This document shows positions 6,607 through 11,464 of a stretch of 11,464 nucleotides of DNA, one piece after another (the stretch's first letter is position 1; every line of letters starts with the position of its first letter). The stretch covers positions 1 to 11,464 of the forward strand of contig CAMLEX010000086.1 in the NCBI GenBank assembly GCA_946479055.1, read 5' to 3'. The notes below the pieces were generated by a model that saw only the letters and a program-made list of their open reading frames with translations, had not been told where the DNA came from and searched no databases. The translations under genes and the position numbers were made by a program. The stretch is from an uncultured Bacteroidota bacterium. GTDB taxonomy: Bacteria > Bacteroidota > Bacteroidia > Chitinophagales > Chitinophagaceae.

Positions 6607-8262
6607 ATGCGAAGGTTATTAAAATTGAAAAACGAATTAATTTATTTAGGCTGCTTTCTATTGTTTGCCTCATCATGTTCAAAAAAAGATGAAGCATTGG
6701 ATGTAATGCCGCGTGATCTTTTTTCTGATGCAACCGTTTGGACAGACAAAGGAGCAAGCGATTTATTTCTCAATGATATCTACAATCAATTGCCTGATGG
6801 TAATAATTGGTATGACCCGTTTGAAAACTGGTCTGATAATTCAATTTGTGGTTTTTCATGGCCAAGTTCAAGGTCTCTGGTAGAACAGGCGATTTATACA
6901 CCTTCAACCCTTTCATTTGGCGATGTGGGCGACATGTATGGTTGGGGCACGCTCTATGCAATCATTCGCAAGTGTAATGTTTTTATCAAAAATGTCAGCG
7001 CATCTTCGCTACCGGATGAGTACAAAAAATTACGGGTAGCTGAAGCAAGGTTTTTGCGGGCGTTTTATTACCAGCAACTTTGGTTGGCTTATGGTGGTGT
7101 TCCGATAATCACGGACGTATTAGACAGGCAGGCGCAAGGCGATGAAATCTTCAAGCCGCGTAGCACATTTGATGAAACACTTCAGTTTATTACAAAAGAA
7201 TGCGCGGAGATATATGCGGATCTCCCTCCATCTCCCTCTTCCGGCCGCGCTGGCCAGGGAGCGGCGATGGCACTAAAAGGCTGGTGCGAATTATTTGCAG
7301 GTAAATGGGCAGATGCAGCAGTAAGTAATAAAAAGATTATAGATGAGTTGTCATACAGCCTGCATCCTGACTATGGCGCATTTTTTCTTACGAGAGGAAA
7401 TGAAAGTACGGAAGCTATATTTTACAGGGAGTACATTCCGAATGTAAAAGGAGGCAGGCTGGAAGGATATATAGGTCCAACCTTTACAAAAAACGGCGCT
7501 GAAACCAGTTGGGGTGGAGTAAACCCAACTCAGGAACTGGTTGATGATTATGCTATGGATAACGGAAAGGTAATTACTGATCCTGCTTCAGGCTACGATC
7601 CACAAAATCCCTATAAAAATAGGGAAAAAAGATTTTACCAATCCATAGTATATGATGGCTCGTTTTGGTATAACGATACTATTAAAACCCGGCGTGGTAT
7701 TGGAAGCAAAAACGAAATTGACCTCACCAACCGTGATGATGCCGGTCAAACGGGATATTATCTTCGAAAACGCCTGAACGATAAATTAGAGTTAGGTGCG
7801 GCCAATTGGGACGGCGCCACCAGTCCTCAGAATTATAATTATTTCAGGTTTGGCGAAGTGCTTCTTAATTATGCAGAAGCGCAAAATGAGACTGTTGGCC
7901 CTGATCCATCGGTGCATGATGCTATTAACAGGTTAAGAACAAGGGTATCGTTGCCCGATTTAGATCCAGGCTTGAGTAAAGATGAGATGCGCACTGCCAT
8001 AAGAAGAGAAAGAAGAGTTGAATTAGCATTTGAGGATAAGCGCTGGTGGGATTTAATCCGGTGGCACATTGCCCATATCAATTTAAATAAACCGCTAAAC
8101 GGTATCTCCATCACGGCGGGTGCCGGAGGCGTATTAACCTATGCACCTATCAATGCAGCCGGTGGGAACAGGAAATTCGACGCTGCGAAAAATTACTTGT
8201 TCCCTATTCCACAAGCCGTGCTGGATCAAAATAAAAAATTAACCCAGAATCCGAACTATTGA
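6607..8262 (+). CDS. SusD/RagB-family surface lipoprotein
   Basis: A 551-residue substrate-binding lid of the SusC transporter, anchored at the outer face of the outer membrane. The signal peptide ends in a lipobox, LLFASSC, with Cys24 as the lipidated residue, followed by SKKDEALDVMP. The N-terminal SusD-like part runs to about residue 220, with the TPR-like segments YAIIRKCNVFIKNV and RVAEARFLRAFYYQQLWLAYGGVP and the family motif GRAGQGAAMALKGWCELFAGKW. The C-terminal RagB/SusD part includes FRFGEVLLNYAEAQNE, a helix around INRLRTRVSLPDL, IRRERRVELAFEDKRWWDLIRW, and the ending YLFPIPQAVLDQN..LTQNPNY. Length and ends are complete. It begins 17 bases after the susC stop, so the two are surely cotranscribed, and SusC and SusD act as one complex. 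No binding specificity can be inferred. Confidence 0.96.
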   Translation: MRRLLKLKNELIYLGCFLLFASSCSKKDEALDVMPRDLFSDATVWTDKGASDLFLNDIYNQLPDGNNWYDPFENWSDNSICGFSWPSSRSLVEQAIYTPSTLSFGDVGDMYGWGTLYAIIRKCNVFIKNVSASSLPDEYKKLRVAEARFLRAFYYQQLWLAYGGVPIITDVLDRQAQGDEIFKPRSTFDETLQFITKECAEIYADLPPSPSSGRAGQGAAMALKGWCELFAGKWADAAVSNKKIIDELSYSLHPDYGAFFLTRGNESTEAIFYREYIPNVKGGRLEGYIGPTFTKNGAETSWGGVNPTQELVDDYAMDNGKVITDPASGYDPQNPYKNREKRFYQSIVYDGSFWYNDTIKTRRGIGSKNEIDLTNRDDAGQTGYYLRKRLNDKLELGAANWDGATSPQNYNYFRFGEVLLNYAEAQNETVGPDPSVHDAINRLRTRVSLPDLDPGLSKDEMRTAIRRERRVELAFEDKRWWDLIRWHIAHINLNKPLNGISITAGAGGVLTYAPINAAGGNRKFDAAKNYLFPIPQAVLDQNKKLTQNPNY

Positions 8263-8291
8263 TTTTCATTAAGCATAAGCAGTTGTTTACA

Positions 8292-8324
8292 AAGAAGGTT
8301 TCCCGGCTTGCTGGGAAACTTCTT
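8292..8324 (+). terminator. Intercistronic hairpin between susD and the VCBS lipoprotein gene
   Basis: AAGAAG-G-TTTCCC (8292-8304) pairs with GGGAAA-CTTCTT (8313-8324): 12 base pairs with one bulged G at 8298. Two more pairs can form inside (G-U, then G-C), leaving a CTTG tetraloop. Only ATTTC follows, so there is no strong T-run. It starts 29 bases after the susD stop and ends 32 bases before the next start. It could be a partial terminator or a stabiliser that keeps susCD mRNA above the level of the downstream gene. Confidence 0.5.
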
Positions 8325-8356
8325 ATTTCAAAGCATCCTTGAGAAAGTAGTTTCCT

Positions 8357-11300
8357 ATGTGTACAAAAGGCTTATACAAGTTAATTATTACTGGCTTAAT
8401 AGTAGTAAGCATTGCAGGATGCTCCAATGAGAAAACAGGAAATTCACCGCAAGCTTTATTCTCGTTATTGCCCTCTTCAGTTACAGGTGTTCACTTCAAC
8501 AACCGACTGACAGAAGGGCTTAACACCAACGTACTGATGTATGAATATTTTTATAATGGCGGTGGTGTAGCTACAGGTGATGTAAACGGAGATGGGCTAC
8601 AGGATATTTACTTCAGCGGTAATATGGTGGATAATAAACTGTACGTGAACAAAGGCAATATGCAGTTTGAAGATGTAACGAATATGGCCGGCGTGCAGGG
8701 AAGGCCCGGGCCATGGAAAACAGGTGTAACTATGGTTGATATCAATGGTGATAATAAACTGGATTTGTTTCTTTGTTATTCTGGAAAGATCAATGGAAAG
8801 AAAAGAATACCGCAACTTTTTATCAACAAGGGAAATGATAACAATGGCATACCTCTTTTTAAAGATGAGGCAAACGAATATGGCATAACAGATTCTGCTT
8901 TCATTACACAAGCTTATTTTTTTGATTACGACAGGGATGGTAACCTGGATATGCTTTTAATAAATCACAATCCCAAACGCCTGAGCAATCTTACCGATGC
9001 CTCTATACATAAATACATTACACAGCTGGATAGACAAACAGGTACACGTTTATTTAAAAATAACCATAATCATTTTGAAGATATAACAATACAATCAGGC
9101 ATCGTTAACAGCCTCCTGAGTTATAATCTTGCAGCTGGCATTGCCGACATCAACAATGATGGCTGGCCGGATATTTATATTTCCAATGATTACCTGGTAC
9201 CGGATTATTTATATATCAATAACCATAACGGCACTTTCACAGATCAGTTGCAAAAACGATTGGCACATGTTTCCCAGTTTTCAATGGGCAGTAATATTGC
9301 TGATATTAACAATGACTGCCTGCCGGATATTTTCACACTCGACATGTTGCCGGAAGATAACCACCGGCAAAAGATGTTAGCCGCTCCGGACAATTATGAA
9401 CTATTTGATCTGAATGTAAGGAACGGTTTTCATTATCAATACATGCGCAATATGCTGCAGTTGAATAATGGTAATGGAACATTCAGCGAGGTCGGCCAAT
9501 TATCAGGTATTTCGAACACTGACTGGAGCTGGGCGCCGCTATTTGCAGATTATGATAATGATGGGTGGAAAGATCTTTTTGTTACTAACGGTTACCTCCG
9601 TGATTATACAAATATGGACTTTTTAGCGTACATGGGTGACCAGTTAAAAAACACACAGCAAGGTATTCACAGGCAACAGTTGCTGGATATTTTACAGCAA
9701 ATGCCGGCTTCCAATGTAAGGAGTTATCTTTTTAAAAATGACGGGAACCTGAGTTTCAGTAATGTGAGCAGGCAATGGGGCATAGACAGTTTCTCTAATA
9801 GTAATGGTGCTGCTTACGCAGACCTGGATAATGACGGTGACCTTGACCTGGTTGTAAATAATATTAATAAATCAGCTTTTATTTATCGTAATGAGTCGAA
9901 TGATAAGGAGAACCATTACCTGGAAGTAAAACTTGAAGGAGCTGGTAATAATACAATGGGAATTGGCGCCAAACTATATACCTACGCCAATGGTAAAGAG
10001 CAATACCTGGAACAAATGACTGCAAGAGGTTACCAGTCTTCTGTAACACCTGTATTACATTTCGGGCTCGGCAAAGACAACGTTGTTGACTCCCTGAAAA
10101 TTATCTGGCAGAGCGGGAAAATGCAGGTATTAAGGAATGTGAAAGCAAACCAGTTTATTACTTTAAAGGAAACAGATGCCACACTAATTTTTACTACTCC
10201 TTATGTTTCGCCATCCCTATTTGAAGAGGTGAGCTCACCGGTAACTTATTATCATGCACCTGCGAATATCAATGATTTCAAAAGACAACCACTATTGGTT
10301 AACCCGCTTTCATTTACGGGACCTTGTCTTATAAAAGGAGATGCAAATGGTGACAAGCTGGAAGATATATATGCTGGTGGTGGAAATGATCAGCCGGGAA
10401 CTTTGTATATCCAGCAAAAAAATGGTTTGTTTATCCAAAATCATCAATCGGCTTTTGATTTAGATAAAGCCAGTGAAGATGCGGATGGGCTATTCTTCGA
10501 TGCCAACGGAGATGGATACAATGATCTGTACGTGGTAAGCGGTGGATATCATCATTATTTGGCTGATGATTCTTTATTACAGGACAGGTTATATATCAAC
10601 AATGGCAAAGGAAATTTTACCAAAAGCAGCAAAGCCTTACCTGTTATGCATGTAAGTAAAAGTTGTGTTCGTACTGCTGATATAAATGGGGATGGTTTTC
10701 CTGATCTGTTTGTGGGTGGAAGAGTGGTGCCCGGAAAATACCCGACTATACCACAAAGTTTTATACTTATCAATGATGGCAAAGGACATTTTGCAGATCA
10801 AACAACTACTATAGCGCCGGAAATACAAAAAGCCGGAATGATAACAGATGCAGTGTGGATAGACATGAACAATGATAGGAAGAATGACTTGATTGTTGTA
10901 GGTGAATGGATGCCGGTAAGTGTTTACATCAATATTAACGGCAAGCTTACAAAAAGGACAAAAGATTATTTTGATAAAGAATACAGCGGCTGGTGGAATA
11001 AAATATTGGCAGAAGATCTGAACAAAGATGGTAAGCAGGATTTAGTAATTGGCAATCTTGGTTTAAATACACAATGTAAGGCAAGTGATAAAGAGCCTGC
11101 AGAAATGTATTACAAAGATTTTGATGGCAACGGCTTTATAGAACCTGTTCTTTGCTTTTATATACAGGGTAAAAGTTATCCTTATTTGTCAAGAGATGAA
11201 CTGGTAAGCCAGGTGAATGGTATGGCAAAAAAATTCAAATACTATAAAGACTATGCCGATGCAACCCTGCAGGATGTTTTTACAGCGGAGCAATTAAATG

Positions 11301-11360
11301 ATGCTACTCACCTTCGGGCGAATAAGTTAGCTACAACTTACTTTGAAAGAGGAAGTGAAT
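8357..11360 (+). CDS. FG-GAP/VCBS-repeat and ASPIC/UnbV-domain lipoprotein, 3' truncated
   Basis: About 1001 residues are present before the frame runs into foreign sequence. It is an exported lipoprotein with lipobox VSIAGC (Cys22). Many DxNxDGxxD-type VCBS/FG-GAP blades follow, for example GDVNGDGLQDIYF (74), VDINGDNKLDLF (127), ADINNDGWPDIY (about 262), ADYDNDGWKDLF (397) and ADLDNDGDLDLV (488). An ASPIC/UnbV domain lies at about 530-600 (NTMGIGAKLYTYANGKEQY, then HFGLGKDNVVDSLKIIW). A second blade set begins near 660 (GDANGDKLEDIY, FDANGDGYNDLY, ADINGDGFPDLF, EDLNKDGKQDLV). These motifs suggest calcium-binding propellers on the cell surface. One blade has Cys for the usual Gly (INNDCLPD, about 316). 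Full-length relatives have roughly 1100-1200 residues, so the C-terminal part is missing. The true coding sequence ends somewhere in 11353-11361. Its role beside SusCD is not known. Confidence 0.93.
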
Positions 11361-11361
11361 C
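11353..11361. other. Chimeric junction between two genomes
   Basis: To the left the plus strand encodes the VCBS protein (TTYFERG, a normal lead-in to another blade) at about 38% GC over 140 bases. To the right GC is about 70% and coding switches to the minus strand in an unrelated enzyme. The exact join cannot be placed to a single base because the last codons on both sides (GAAGTGAAT) could belong to either. There is no inverted-repeat terminus, insertion-sequence end or attachment-like repeat at the join, which favours an assembly artefact over a biological insertion. Confidence 0.7.
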
Positions 11362-11464
11362 GCGAGTTCGCGCCGTCCGACGCGATCACCAGATCGTAGC
11401 CGCGCCACTTCGGGGCGGCGGGGTCGCACTCGGCTTCGAAGTGGAGGACAACGCCGAGTTCGCG
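11361..11464 (-). CDS. Fragment of an FAD-dependent aromatic monooxygenase, from high-GC DNA
   Basis: The minus strand of the last 104 bases is open throughout and reads RELGVVLHFEAE, a short linker, then GYDLVIASDGANSR. The latter is the second FAD-binding motif (DG motif, DLVIxADGxNSxxR) of PHBH-type flavoprotein hydroxylases. The IASDG form and the preceding LGV.L.FE segment recall salicylyl-CoA 5-hydroxylase and anthraniloyl-CoA monooxygenase proteins, but that subgroup call is from memory and tentative. GC is about 70%, with G or C in most third positions, unlike every other gene here. Only about 35 codons are visible: the N-terminal FAD-binding GxGxxG part lies beyond the window edge and the C-terminal part is cut by the join. 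It probably belongs to another organism joined by misassembly. Confidence 0.6.

Noticed and set aside
7232..7261. CTCCCT/AGGGAG arms around GGCCGCGCTGGCC inside susD, a GC-rich hairpin.
   Set aside because: It lies within the coding sequence of the family motif SSGRAGQG and the unpaired CTTCC breaks the stem; best explained by codon content.
11405..11444. Inverted repeat CCACTTCG/CGAAGTGG in the high-GC tail.
   Set aside because: Only 8 bp with a 24-base loop, within continuous minus-strand coding sequence; no sign of a mobile-element end.

Overview
The window reads as chromosomal DNA of a Bacteroidota bacterium, most likely of the Chitinophagaceae or a close relative. The reasons are gene content (ECF sigma factor, FecR-type anti-sigma factor with a DUF4974-like C-terminus, SusC with an STN domain, SusD, and a VCBS/ASPIC-UnbV lipoprotein), AT-rich spacers without Shine-Dalgarno sequences, and a GC content that looks close to 40%. 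The family names come from motifs recognised by eye; no search was run.

Layout. Bases 1-86 end in a strong hairpin, probably the terminator of a gene lying left of the window. Bases 87-904 hold no intact gene that can be supported, but the minus strand at 386-589 keeps the C-terminal half of a LytTR DNA-binding domain with no start and no receiver domain, so it is a decayed regulator. From 905 a five-gene locus runs on the plus strand: ECF sigma factor (905-1468), FecR-like anti-sigma factor (1742-2965), SusC/TonB-dependent outer-membrane transporter with an STN domain (about 3164-6589), SusD-like lipoprotein (6607-8262) and a large FG-GAP/VCBS plus ASPIC/UnbV lipoprotein (8357 to about 11358, cut off).

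How the parts work together. This is a complete cell-surface signalling and uptake locus. By the known logic of such systems, substrate bound by SusC/SusD is sensed through the periplasmic STN domain, which contacts the C-terminal part of FecR; FecR then releases or activates the sigma factor, which drives transcription of the transport genes. No carbohydrate-active enzyme or peptidase lies in the window, so the substrate is unknown. The third exported protein, the VCBS/ASPIC lipoprotein, is a common companion of SusCD pairs without an assigned job. Between fecR and susC lies an inverted-repeat element that can fold as a three-way junction (3006-3105), and a second hairpin sits between susD and the VCBS gene (8292-8324).

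The last ~104 bases do not belong with the rest. GC jumps from about 38% (11221-11360) to about 70% (11361-11464), the plus-strand VCBS protein is interrupted in a conserved part, and the minus strand of the tail encodes a fragment of a flavoprotein aromatic monooxygenase (motif GYDLVIASDGANSR). The simplest reading is a chimeric contig end joining a Bacteroidota genome to DNA of a high-GC organism. The reading frame stays open across the join, so an automatic gene call would give a false fusion protein.
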